Assembly (NCBI GenBank): GCA_002378845.1
Contig: DFRY01000023.1
Coordinates: 21,003 to 40,068, forward strand
DNA from: Ruminococcaceae bacterium UBA3451
GTDB lineage: Bacteria; Bacillota; Clostridia; Oscillospirales; Acutalibacteraceae
Direction: 5' to 3'
Length of the DNA: 19,066 bases
The position numbers and the translations under genes are program-made. Positions 8,211-15,055 of the stretch are shown here, piece after piece (positions within the stretch are counted from its first letter, which is position 1; each line of letters starts with the position of its first letter). Below the pieces are notes generated by a model. That model searched no databases and was not told the origin of the DNA. It saw only the letters and a program-made list of their open reading frames with translations.

Positions 8211-8393
8211 TTACATCCGGTCCTTCCGGTCCGGTCTTCCGAAAGCAGAGGGGCGTGTAATGTCCAGCGTCGGATCAAAACGGTCCGGTTCGCTGATTTT
8301 CTCCCGGTAAACGCATGGCTGCTGCCGCCGGATGACAACCCGGTCGGGGCGGTCGGAAAATTTATTCATGGGGGGATTAATATAGCAGTCCAT
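8211..8393 (-). CDS. Small Asp/Arg/Pro-rich protein of unknown function
   Basis: I do not recognise this family. The frame encodes 60 residues beginning MDCYINPPMNKF and ending in a basic, acidic and proline-rich tail in which the tripeptide PDR recurs three times (DRPDRV, EPDRFD, RPDRKD). There is no signal peptide or membrane segment. Support for a real gene: AGGAGG lies exactly 8 bases before the ATG, the codons favour C or G in third position like the neighbours, the frame stops cleanly at TAA, and a 17-bp palindrome sits just upstream of the ribosome binding site. A longer in-frame version starting at 8462 has no ribosome binding site. It converges on fbp with one base between stop codons. 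It might be a small regulator or simply a lineage-specific orphan; a chance frame is not excluded. Confidence 0.55.
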   Translation of the reverse strand: MDCYINPPMNKFSDRPDRVVIRRQQPCVYREKISEPDRFDPTLDITRPSAFGRPDRKDRM

Positions 8394-8410
8394 TCCGTTT
8401 TCCTCCTGTT

Positions 8411-8427
8411 TTGTAAACCGTTTACAA
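8411..8427. promoter_or_regulatory. 17-bp perfect palindrome, LacI-family-like operator
   Basis: TTGTAAACCGTTTACAA has perfect 8-base arms around one central base. The shape and the central CG recall operators of the LacI/GalR family (CcpA cre-like, but one base longer than the 14-base cre core). It lies immediately upstream of the ribosome binding site of the small minus-strand gene, where a bound repressor would block transcription. The rest of 8428-8630 shows no gene and no clear promoter for that gene. Confidence 0.6.
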
Positions 8428-8630
8428 TTGTTGCTTCTCATGTGGGAAACAATAACACGCAAAATAAAAAAGGTAAATAGATAACGCCGCTTTCCATAGA
8501 AAAAACTTATTTGCGGTCTTCTAACTTAACGAAAAAAGGTTTCCGCCCGTTTTTCTTTCTTTTTGTAGTGAAATGCAGGGTTGCGGCGCGGACTTGCCCC
8601 CCTCCGGTTAATTTTTCTTCGCTTCGCCCC

Positions 8631-8658
8631 TTGATTAATTTAAAAAATTAATTATAAT
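8631..8658 (+). promoter_or_regulatory. Promoter of the Lrp/AsnC-mutY unit
   Basis: TTGATT (8631-8636), a 16-base AT-rich spacer, then a consensus TATAAT (8653-8658). Transcription would start near 8665, leaving a leader of about 95 bases before the regulator's ATG. The spacer contains an ATTAATTT/AAATTAAT-like dyad that could be an operator. Confidence 0.7.
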
Positions 8659-8674
8659 AGGATTAGATAGATGC

Positions 8675-8710
8675 AAAGGGGCATGAAGGAACTTTCCTTC
8701 ATGCCCCTTT
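8675..8710 (+). promoter_or_regulatory. 17-bp perfect leader hairpin, possible attenuator or small RNA end
   Basis: AAAGGGGCATGAAGGAA (8675-8691) is followed two bases later by its exact complement (8694-8710), then TTTCTGTTA. In RNA this gives a 15-17 bp stem only about 10 bases after the predicted start of transcription. A second stem, CCGGAC-ATCC-GTCCGG (8718-8733), follows before the GAGGTGA ribosome binding site. The T tract is interrupted, so termination may be partial. Confidence 0.65.
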
Positions 8711-8760
8711 CTGTTACCCGGACATCCGTCCGGTATGTATTCTGTACAGAGGTGATTTGA

Positions 8761-9213
8761 ATGGACAAAATTGACGCCGCTTTGGTTGCGGCCCTTCAGG
8801 AGAACGCAAGGATTCCCATTAAAATGCTGACGAAGAAAGTCTTCCTTTCTTCCCCTGCCATTTCGGCAAGAATTGAAAAGCTGGAAAAGCAGGGTATCAT
8901 CAGCGGCTACCGGGCGGTTGTAAACCCCATTAAACTCGGGTATCATATTTCTGCATTTATTAATCTGGAAATGACACCGAATCAAAAGCCGGAATTTTAT
9001 CCGTTTATTGCGTCATGCCCGAACGTAATTGAATGCAACTGCGTTACGGGGAGCTACTCCATGCTGATAAAGGTCGCTTACCACAGCACGATGGAGCTGG
9101 ATTCCTTCATCGGCCAGCTGCAGAAATTCGGAAATACATCAACGCAGATCGTCTTTTCCACCCCGGTGGAACCGCGCGGAATTGACGTGACGCGGATTGC
9201 GGAGACAGTATAA
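8761..9213 (+). CDS. Lrp/AsnC family transcriptional regulator
   Basis: Predicted DNA-binding regulator of 150 residues, the family's normal size. The N-terminal winged-helix domain (about 3-60) opens DKIDAALVAALQENARIPIKMLTKKV and contains the recognition segment SSPAISARIEKLEKQGIISGYRAVV. The C-terminal RAM ligand-binding domain (about 65-145) includes the CVTGSYSMLIKVAY stretch typical of amino-acid-sensing members. The ATG at 8761 has GAGGTGA 6 bases upstream. It is preceded by its own promoter and a strong leader hairpin, and mutY starts three bases after its stop codon. Family members usually autoregulate and respond to an amino acid; the effector and targets cannot be read here. The ilv genes in the same window are a reasonable but untested target. 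Confidence 0.93.
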   Translation: MDKIDAALVAALQENARIPIKMLTKKVFLSSPAISARIEKLEKQGIISGYRAVVNPIKLGYHISAFINLEMTPNQKPEFYPFIASCPNVIECNCVTGSYSMLIKVAYHSTMELDSFIGQLQKFGNTSTQIVFSTPVEPRGIDVTRIAETV

Positions 9214-9216
9214 TAC

Positions 9217-10281
9217 ATGAATGATTTTTTCTTTTCCATTGTTCAGCCCCTGCTTGACTGGTACGCTTCCCACGCGCGCGTGCTGCCGTGGCGTGACGAG
9301 CCCGCCCCTTACCGTGTTTGGGTTTCGGAAATTATGCTGCAGCAAACGCGGGTGGAAGCGGTAAAGCCTTATTTCGAGCGGTTCACAGAAGAACTGCCCA
9401 CCCTTGCGGCGCTGGCCGAAGCGCCCGAAGCGCAGCTGATGAAGCTGTGGGAGGGGCTTGGCTATTACAGCCGCGTGCGCAACCTGCAAAAAGCGGCGCA
9501 AATTGTAATGCGGGACTACGGCGGAATTCTTCCCGACGAGCCGGAGGAACTGGCTAAACTGCCGGGCATCGGTGCCTACACCGCGGGCGCGGTCGCTTCC
9601 ATCGCCTACGGCAAGCCCGCCCCCGCGGTGGACGGAAATGTGCTGCGCGTGGTCGCCCGCCTGACCGTAAGCCGGGAAAATGTAAGTGAAACCGGGGTTA
9701 AGAGAAAAATTGAACAGGAATTGAAAGCGGTTTATCCGGAAGGGCACGCGGGCGACTTCACCCAGGCGCTTATGGAACTGGGTGCGCTCATCTGCCTGCC
9801 AAACGGCGCGCCGAAATGCGCTGAATGCCCTCTGCAAACGCTGTGCGCCGCCCACGCGCAGGGAATTGAGGAAGAACTGCCCGTAAAACAGGCAAAAAAG
9901 GAGCGCAAAATTGAGCCGCGCACTGTGTTTTTGCTGGTAAGCGACAACAACGGCGAAGAAAAAGCCGCCATTCACAGGCGGCCGGACAAAGGCCTGCTCG
10001 CCGGGCTTTGGGAATTTCCAAACACGGACGGCGCCCTTTCCCCGCAGCAGGCGGAAACATTTTTAAAAGAGCAGGGAATTCTTCCTCTTTCCGTAAAACG
10101 GCTTCCAAAAGCAAAGCATATTTTCTCGCACATTGAATGGCACATGACAGGGTACCTTGTCTTTGTCGTGGACTTACCGAATAATCCGGAGCTAACCTGG
10201 GCTACGCGCCGGGAACTGCTGGAAACATACACCGTTCCGGCGGCATTCAAGCGTTTTCTTGACCGGTTTCTGACTGAATAA
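9217..10281 (+). CDS. mutY: A/G-specific adenine DNA glycosylase
   Basis: Removes adenine mispaired with 8-oxoguanine in base excision repair. It has 354 residues with the full MutY layout: catalytic Glu38 in SEIMLQQTR, the GLGYYSRVRNL segment, the helix-hairpin-helix LPGIGAYTAGAV followed by catalytic Asp139 in VDGNVLR, a [4Fe-4S] loop with Cys193, 201, 204 and 210 (spacing x7, x2, x5), and a C-terminal NUDIX-like domain (about 232-350, with GLLAGLWEFPN) that recognises 8-oxoguanine. E. coli MutY has six residues between the first two cysteines; the extra residue here is probably a clade feature. ATG 9217 lies three bases after the upstream stop codon; GGAG is about 12 bases upstream, so translation may depend on coupling to the regulator gene. 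Confidence 0.96.
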   Translation: MNDFFFSIVQPLLDWYASHARVLPWRDEPAPYRVWVSEIMLQQTRVEAVKPYFERFTEELPTLAALAEAPEAQLMKLWEGLGYYSRVRNLQKAAQIVMRDYGGILPDEPEELAKLPGIGAYTAGAVASIAYGKPAPAVDGNVLRVVARLTVSRENVSETGVKRKIEQELKAVYPEGHAGDFTQALMELGALICLPNGAPKCAECPLQTLCAAHAQGIEEELPVKQAKKERKIEPRTVFLLVSDNNGEEKAAIHRRPDKGLLAGLWEFPNTDGALSPQQAETFLKEQGILPLSVKRLPKAKHIFSHIEWHMTGYLVFVVDLPNNPELTWATRRELLETYTVPAAFKRFLDRFLTE

Positions 10282-10310
10282 GAAATTGTCGGACATTCCG
10301 GATAATAGTT

Positions 10311-10557
10311 GCCCCCCGGCTGTGCCGGGGGGCTTCATATTCGGGCAAAGCCCGGTTTTACTGGCTACGCCTCAAGGTGCTCAGGGGCTTACGCTTGCAA
10401 CGGCACTCCTCACCCCCTGCCCTCCTACTAAATCCTTCGCTTTTCATGCAAGCCGCCTATGTTGCTTTAAAATGCACTCAACAGGATTGTGGATAAGGTT
10501 CAGCTTCCATTTTTACTCAACGCGAAAGCTTTTTTAAGCTCCCGGCAGAGCCGGGGG
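10311..10557 (-). mobile_element. Possible IS200/IS605-type non-autonomous relic (hairpin-bounded)
   Basis: About 250 bases with no convincing gene lie between two related hairpins: GCCCCCCGGC-TGT-GCCGGGGGGC (10311-10333) and CTCCCGGC-AGA-GCCGGGGG (10539-10557). Both share a CCCGGC-NNN-GCCGGG core. A third stem, CGGGC-AAA-GCCCG, lies at 10343-10355. Subterminal hairpins at both ends and no inverted terminal repeats are the layout of IS200/IS605 elements and their palindrome-associated derivatives. On the minus strand the last hairpin reads ATGAAGCCCCCCGGC, which resembles, from memory, right ends of tnpB-bearing elements. No tnpA or tnpB coding remnant, direct repeat or cleavage site was identified, so the ends and orientation are guesses. 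The 10311 hairpin may also act as a poor terminator for mutY. Confidence 0.35.
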
Positions 10558-10569
10558 TTTTCGTACTAC

Positions 10570-10606
10570 AAAAAAATTACCCGGAGCATTGAATGCCCCG
10601 GGTAAT
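10570..10606 (-). terminator. Terminator of the reductase-lactonase-flavoprotein operon
   Basis: On the minus strand ATTACCCGGGGCATT (10606-10592) pairs with AATGCTCCGGGTAAT (10590-10576) with one G-U wobble, followed by seven T residues (10576-10570). It lies about 60 bases past the flavoprotein stop codon. Confidence 0.92.
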
Positions 10607-10665
10607 CCCTGCCAAACTAAATTTTATCCGTTGATGGATGAACCATGATTCAATTTTATTCCGGA

Positions 10666-11289
10666 TTAGCGAATAAAGTTTGTATGCTGCTTTTCCTCCG
10701 CTTCCGGCAGCGTAATGCCTGCCTGGCGGCCGGCTTCAATGGATTTCAAAAGCCATGCCATGTTTTTGCCCAAAGTGCGCATGGTCTGCATCCCTTCCAA
10801 GTCCTGCCGTACTTCGTCCGGAGTATTGCCGTGTACCATGTTCCAGTACTGGGACGATACAACCGGCATGTTGGAAATGGTAAAGTATTTGTTCAGCTGT
10901 TCAAATGCCGCGGTCGAACCGGCTCTGCGGCAGCTTACAATAGCGGCACCGGGTTTATAGGCATACGCTTTTCCCGCGTAGAAAAACCGATCCAAAAATG
11001 AGGTAATAAAACCGGAAGCACCCGCGTAATGAACCGGGGAACCGAAAATAAAACCGTCAGCAGTTTTCGCTTTTTCCAATGCAATATTCACGGCATCGTC
11101 CGTAAAAATGCACTTGCCTTCCCCGTTTTTGCACCAGCCGCAGGCAGTGCAACCACGAATAGGCTGCTTCCCGACATGGAAAATTTCCGTCTGAATTCCC
11201 GCTTTTCCAATTTCCTCCGCGACCTCGCACAATGCGGTATAAGTACAGCCCTTTTCCCTGGGACTTCCGTTAATTAATAATACTTTCAT
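10666..11289 (-). CDS. Flavodoxin-fold NAD(P)H-dependent oxidoreductase / iron-sulfur flavoprotein
   Basis: Predicted cytoplasmic FMN-binding redox protein of 207 residues. It has the NADPH-dependent FMN reductase / flavodoxin-like fold: MKVLLINGSPREKGCTY with the phosphate-binding loop at residues 8-14, and the flavin-contact segment FIFGSPVHYAGASGFITSFLDR. A compact cysteine set at 47, 50, 53 and 60 (C-x2-C-x2-C-x6-C) matches the iron-sulfur flavoprotein (Isf) pattern, so a [4Fe-4S] cluster is likely. The ATG at 11289 has GGAGG 10 bases upstream; a stray ATG-TAA lies between. It starts 22 bases after the lactonase stop and is the last gene of a three-gene operon. The electron donor and acceptor are unknown; an NAD(P)H-quinone or flavin reductase role is an alternative. 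Confidence 0.85.
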   Translation of the reverse strand: MKVLLINGSPREKGCTYTALCEVAEEIGKAGIQTEIFHVGKQPIRGCTACGWCKNGEGKCIFTDDAVNIALEKAKTADGFIFGSPVHYAGASGFITSFLDRFFYAGKAYAYKPGAAIVSCRRAGSTAAFEQLNKYFTISNMPVVSSQYWNMVHGNTPDEVRQDLEGMQTMRTLGKNMAWLLKSIEAGRQAGITLPEAEEKQHTNFIR

Positions 11290-11311
11290 TTACATAAACC
11301 TCCAGTTTGGA

Positions 11312-12415
11312 TCAATCATTGGGGTAAACAACATCTATTTTATCCGCCGGTCTGCAGTCCGGCGCAAAAAATACAATACAGGTCGGGCTGTGAACGCTAA
11401 CAGGAGATCCGACCGGGGTGAGTGCCCCGGTGGTTTCGTTCCTGCCAAACACTACAACTTCGTTGCTTTTTTCATTTGCAACAAGCAGAAAACGTCCCTC
11501 CGGATCCATAGCAAAATCGCGCGGGCCGCTGCCCAACGTTGCATAAATCCCGCAAAGGGTGAGCAGGCCGTCGCTGCCGATTCGGTAACAGGCAATGCTG
11601 TCATTACCGCGGTTTGAAGCATAAAGAAACCGGCCGTCGGGCGACATTCGAATTGCCGCGGCGGTGTTTTCCCCCTTAAAGTCCGTGGGCAGTGTTGAAA
11701 TGTACTGCCGAGAAACATAGTGTTCGTTTTCCAGCTCGAATACCGCTAATTGGGAACTCAGTTCGGTCACAACATAAAGGAACCGTCCGTTTTCCCCAAA
11801 CACCACATGCCTTGGCCCGGAACCGGGGCGCAAAGTCACCCTTCGGCTTTCTTCTTCGCAAAGCTCCCCGTTTTCTTCCTTCAACCGATAAAATTGAACG
11901 GTATCTGTGCCCAAATCCACGGCGCACAGGTATTTCCCGTCGGGCGTGAAGTCTGTAAAATGAACGTGGGGTTTTTCCTGCCGTTCCCGATTCGGGCCGG
12001 CACCCATATGGGAAACCAGCGCGGTCTGCGCGGAAACCGCGCCGTCTTTTCCCAGTGAAAAAGCGGCCAGACTTCCGCTGCTGTAATTGGCGGCAAAAAG
12101 GTACGTATTCGCTTTATTTTGGGAAAGGTAGCAGGGGTCATCCCCATTTGTCGGTCGGGCATTGATCCGGGAAAGCCTGCCTTCCCCGTCTATTCGGTAT
12201 GCCGCCACCCCACCGCCGGATACCCCCTGAAACATCTGCGTTTCCGCCACCGCGTAAAGGAACCGCCCGTCGGCACTCAGCGAAAGATACGACGGGTTTT
12301 GCGCAGCAATTGGGTCGTGCAAAGGGGTAACCGTTATTCCGTCAAATTTAAAGGAGTAAATTCCCTCCCCCGATTCGGAGGAATAAGAACCAATATAAAC
12401 CAGAGTTTTTTCCAA
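11312..12415 (-). CDS. Lactonase family protein (6-phosphogluconolactonase-like beta-propeller)
   Basis: Predicted cytoplasmic lactonase of 367 residues with the seven-bladed propeller fold of the YkgB/Pgl family. The opening YIGSYSSESGEGIYSFKFD and the repeated SPDGRFLYASNRGNDSIACYRI-type blades are diagnostic; similar blade motifs recur along the whole length (SADGRFLYAVAE, FTPDGKYLCAVDLGTDTV, GENGRFLYVVTE, DPEGRFLLVANEKSNEVVVF). The PHVHFTDF segment supplies the His/Asp-rich central site common in the family. The start is a TTG at 12415 preceded by AAGGTGA 6 bases upstream; no ATG gives a full first blade. It lies 50 bases after the aldo/keto reductase and 22 before the flavoprotein. Neighbouring genes are not those of the oxidative pentose phosphate path, so the substrate may be another sugar lactone rather than 6-phosphogluconolactone. 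Confidence 0.88.
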   Translation of the reverse strand: MEKTLVYIGSYSSESGEGIYSFKFDGITVTPLHDPIAAQNPSYLSLSADGRFLYAVAETQMFQGVSGGGVAAYRIDGEGRLSRINARPTNGDDPCYLSQNKANTYLFAANYSSGSLAAFSLGKDGAVSAQTALVSHMGAGPNRERQEKPHVHFTDFTPDGKYLCAVDLGTDTVQFYRLKEENGELCEEESRRVTLRPGSGPRHVVFGENGRFLYVVTELSSQLAVFELENEHYVSRQYISTLPTDFKGENTAAAIRMSPDGRFLYASNRGNDSIACYRIGSDGLLTLCGIYATLGSGPRDFAMDPEGRFLLVANEKSNEVVVFGRNETTGALTPVGSPVSVHSPTCIVFFAPDCRPADKIDVVYPND

Positions 12416-12465
12416 AATTTCACCTTAACTTTATTATTCTATTACAGTCTGCCTGCTATACCGCG

Positions 12466-13488
12466 TTATGCTTTATGAACGGCATAAAATTTATTGTATT
12501 CACCCAGCATATACTGCAGCAAAGCAGGGGTGTCGAGCCCGTACGGGCAATGATTTTTACAGTGGTCGCAATGAATGCAGTCGTTAATCCGCTCCATTTT
12601 CTCTTTAAATTCATCCGTCATATAGTTCTGGTACGGCGACCGGGTAAGCAAAAATGAAATACGCGCCGCAGTTTCAATCGGAATTTGTGCAGGGCAAGGC
12701 TGGCAGTAACCGCAGCCGCGGCAGAAAGATCCCGCAAGCTCTTTGCGGTCTTTTGCTATAATCTCGCGCATTGCTTCGTCCAGTACAGGCGGCTGCTTCT
12801 CATAGGCAAGGAACTCATCCAGTTCGCTTTCCCTCTGCATTCCCCAAATGGGCAGCACATTGTCAAACTGCCGCAAATAGGCAAACGTGGTTGCGGCATT
12901 GGTAATCAGCCCGCCGGACATGGCCTTCATCGCAATAAAGCCGATGTCGTTTTCCTTGCAAAGCCGAACCAATTCCAAATCTTCATCTGCCGAAAGAGAA
13001 CTGAGCGGGAACTGAATGGTGTCGTACCGCTTGTCACGGGCTGCCTGCAGCGCCAGGTTCAGACGATGGTTCGTAATGCCGATAAAACGGACATATCCCT
13101 TTTGCTTCGCTTCCACAAGTCCCTGATAAAGCCCGTCCGGATCATCGTAATCCGGCAGAACGGAGGGGTTATGCAGCTGAAAAATATCGATGGTATCGGT
13201 CTTCAGTAACCGTAAACTTGTTTCCAGGTCGCTAAGAAGCGACTTTTTGTCTTTCGCCATGGTTTTTGTGGCAATATAAATATGATTCCGCACACCGGAA
13301 AGCGCGCGGCCGATTTTCTCTTCACTGTCGGAATATGCCCGTGCCGTATCAAAAAAATTAATGCCGCCGTCATATGCCTTTTGCAAAAGTGCTGCGGCGT
13401 CATCCATGCCGATTCGCTGTATGGGCAAAGCCCCGAATCCGCTTCTGGAAGCGATGATGTTGGTTCGTCCAAGTCGTAAAGTTTCCAT
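12466..13488 (-). CDS. Aldo/keto reductase with C-terminal 2x[4Fe-4S] domain
   Basis: Predicted cytoplasmic oxidoreductase of 340 residues joining an aldo/keto reductase TIM barrel to a ferredoxin-like tail. The catalytic tetrad is present: D47 and Y52 (FDTARAY), K75 (ATKT) and H106 (FQLHN). The tail carries two cysteine sets, C256/259/262/265 (CRGCGYCQPCP) and C304/307/310/314 (CIHCDHCKNHCP), able to hold two [4Fe-4S] clusters, as in the YdhF/ferredoxin-linked AKR proteins common in anaerobes. ATG 13488 is chosen because AAGGA lies 8 bases upstream and the family begins METLRLG; a GTG and an ATG slightly upstream are alternatives. It heads an operon with a lactonase and a flavoprotein. The substrate is unknown. 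Clusters next to an NAD(P)H-type barrel suggest electron exchange with ferredoxin or the neighbouring flavoprotein, but that is inference. Confidence 0.9.
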   Translation of the reverse strand: METLRLGRTNIIASRSGFGALPIQRIGMDDAAALLQKAYDGGINFFDTARAYSDSEEKIGRALSGVRNHIYIATKTMAKDKKSLLSDLETSLRLLKTDTIDIFQLHNPSVLPDYDDPDGLYQGLVEAKQKGYVRFIGITNHRLNLALQAARDKRYDTIQFPLSSLSADEDLELVRLCKENDIGFIAMKAMSGGLITNAATTFAYLRQFDNVLPIWGMQRESELDEFLAYEKQPPVLDEAMREIIAKDRKELAGSFCRGCGYCQPCPAQIPIETAARISFLLTRSPYQNYMTDEFKEKMERINDCIHCDHCKNHCPYGLDTPALLQYMLGEYNKFYAVHKA

Positions 13489-13571
13489 TCCCGACATCCT
13501 TTCCGGCACCCAGGCCGCGTACGTTAGATTCTGTTTCCAGACTTGTTCAGAATCCTAGTGATCCACTATGA

Positions 13572-13581
13572 TTGTATACAA
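13572..13581. promoter_or_regulatory. TTGTATACAA palindrome upstream of the aldo/keto reductase operon
   Basis: A perfect 10-base dyad about 85 bases before the operon's first ATG. On the minus strand TTGTAT could serve as a weak -35 with TAGGAT 18 bases downstream, so the dyad would overlap the promoter as an operator might. Short palindromes like this arise by chance, so this is tentative. Confidence 0.3.
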
Positions 13582-13600
13582 CTTAATTTTACCTCATATT

Positions 13601-14872
13601 CTATTTCATGTCAATTTCAAGATATTTCGCCGAGTACGCAGAGTCACTTTCTTCATCCTGACACTGATACATACAAATTTTATTCCGTTCCTTTTTCGCT
13701 TCGTACAGTGCCCGATCCGCATTTCGAATAAATTCTTCCACCGTACTTTTCCTTGACGGAACCATCGTAAAAATACCCATGCTAAGGGTGACAAAATTAG
13801 AAACACAGGAATACGCATGTGAAATTTCCGCCGCCCTGACCTTTTCCGCAATTTGCTCCGCCAATTCCTGCGCGCGCTGTGCTTGCGTATGGGGGGGTAT
13901 AACGGTAAACTAACCGCCGCCGTAACGGGTGACTACGTCGGACGAACGCCGCGCACAGGCCGCAAGTGCGGCGGCAACCTGCTTCAGGCATGCGTCCCCC
14001 GACGGATGCCCGTAATTATCGTTGTATTCCTTAAAAAAGTCAATATCCACGATGATGAGCGACAGTGAGATAAAATGACGTTTGCACCGATCCCACTCCG
14101 CTTCCAGCGTCCGGTCGAAGAAAGAACGGTTGAACACATCGGTCAAACCGTCGGTGCAAGAGAGCTTCTCCAATTTCTTATTGACCGCTTCCAGCTGTTC
14201 GTTGACCGCTTTCAGCTGCTCTCCTCTTTCCTGCACCAGCTTTTGATTATTGAAATTATGGATTGTCGTTTGGTACATCATGCAGGAAATAACCCAGGCA
14301 AGCAGTATAAAAGAGGTGCTGTTCATAATGTTTCCGTATAGAATACTGCTTGAAGCCTGAAATTTTGGCATGAGCAGAACAAACCCTGTCTGCACCGAAA
14401 GAAAAATAAAAAGCAGAGTACGGGGCGGATAAATCGGCACCATTGCCACACAAAGAATTGCGACGGAATACACGACAATCTGCCCGTAAGACAGCTGATC
14501 CAGCAGGGAAAGACCCGCGCACCAACTTAATAAAAACACCCCGAATGCCACCCCGACAGCCTGAATGGCCGACAAATGCCTTGACACTTTTCGCTCCAAC
14601 CGGCAAAAAACAGGCACGTACAAAACCATTACTGCGCTCATACTAAGGTACATTTCCGCGCGGTACAAATCTGTTTGCCGGGAAAAGTCGCCTCCATTTC
14701 GTACGTATAAGGAGATAAATTGAACAACCTCCAGCACAATAAAGGTCAATGCCGTAATCTTCCCGCGAACCAGGTTGCTTTTTGCGACACTGATTTTGAA
14801 CTCTATTTTATTCCGTTCCGGCACCGTTACGGTAAAAAAATTCCTGAGTCGCTTCCATTGTCTGATCAACAT
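13601..14872 (-). pseudogene. Membrane diguanylate cyclase interrupted by an amber codon in the GGDEF motif
   Basis: Encodes a GGDEF protein of 423 codons that stops early at codon 321 (TAG, 13912-13910). The ATG at 14872 has GGAGG 9 bases upstream. The N-terminal half has about six hydrophobic segments (roughly residues 37-225) of no recognised sensor family, then a coiled-coil linker (LVQERGEQLKAVNEQLEAVNKKLEKL) and a GGDEF domain from about 245. Conserved parts remain: DGLTDVFNR, DIDFFKEYND, GHPSGD and the inhibitory RSSD (309-312). The motif reads G-G-G-stop-F: both catalytic acidic positions are lost (compatible with GAT to GGT and GAG to TAG). The frame then stays open, without shift, for another 102 codons to a second TAG at 13601, including NADRALYEAKK. 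Most likely a recent pseudogene; a truncated 320-residue product could still be made. Confidence 0.88.
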
Positions 14873-14926
14873 TTTCCTGCTCCTCCGGTACAAACCAATT
14901 CGCCATATATTTACAATTTCTTTTCT

Positions 14927-14955
14927 ATTTTACCATAAATTGTAAAGCATGAAAA
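14927..14955 (-). promoter_or_regulatory. Promoter of the interrupted cyclase gene
   Basis: On the minus strand TTTTCA (14955-14950), a 17-base spacer and TAAAAT (14932-14927) with a TGG extended -10 just before it. It ends about 55 bases before the ATG. Confidence 0.55.
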
Positions 14956-15001
14956 TAGAAAAAGGCCCCTGCATACAATGAAATTCTTTGCTTTTTCTAT
15001 T
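14954..15001. repeat. 11-bp inverted repeat between the cyclase promoter and the VOC terminator
   Basis: AATAGAAAAAG (14954-14964) and CTTTTTCTATT (14991-15001) are exact complements 26 bases apart. The first arm touches the -35 of the interrupted cyclase gene, so this could be an operator pair or a loose hairpin; its role is unknown. Confidence 0.5.
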
Positions 15002-15021
15002 CTGTACGGACCGCAGGAAAC

Positions 15022-15050
15022 AAGAAAAAGCATCCCCGAAAGGATGCTTT
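15022..15050 (-). terminator. Terminator after the VOC gene (end of the hyd cluster)
   Basis: On the minus strand AAAGCATCC (15050-15042) pairs with GGATGCTTT (15035-15027) around a 6-base loop, continuing into a T-rich tract. It begins six bases after the VOC stop codon. Confidence 0.88.
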
Positions 15051-15055
15051 CTGCT

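Noticed and set aside
10286..10537. An 83-codon plus-strand frame after mutY
   Set aside because: It begins at the mutY end without a ribosome binding site, runs through hairpins and has Cys/Pro/Ser-rich composition, as expected for non-coding structured DNA.
13910..13912. TAG as a recoded sense codon in the second cyclase
   Set aside because: TAG is an ordinary stop in this window (end of ilvB and of hydE), and no recoding signal such as a PYLIS- or SECIS-like structure was recognised. The acidic residue before it is also lost.
13880..13912. A frameshift at the run of seven G/C bases near the second cyclase motif
   Set aside because: The frame before and after the stop is the same (start 14872, end 13601), so a substitution and not an indel explains the break.
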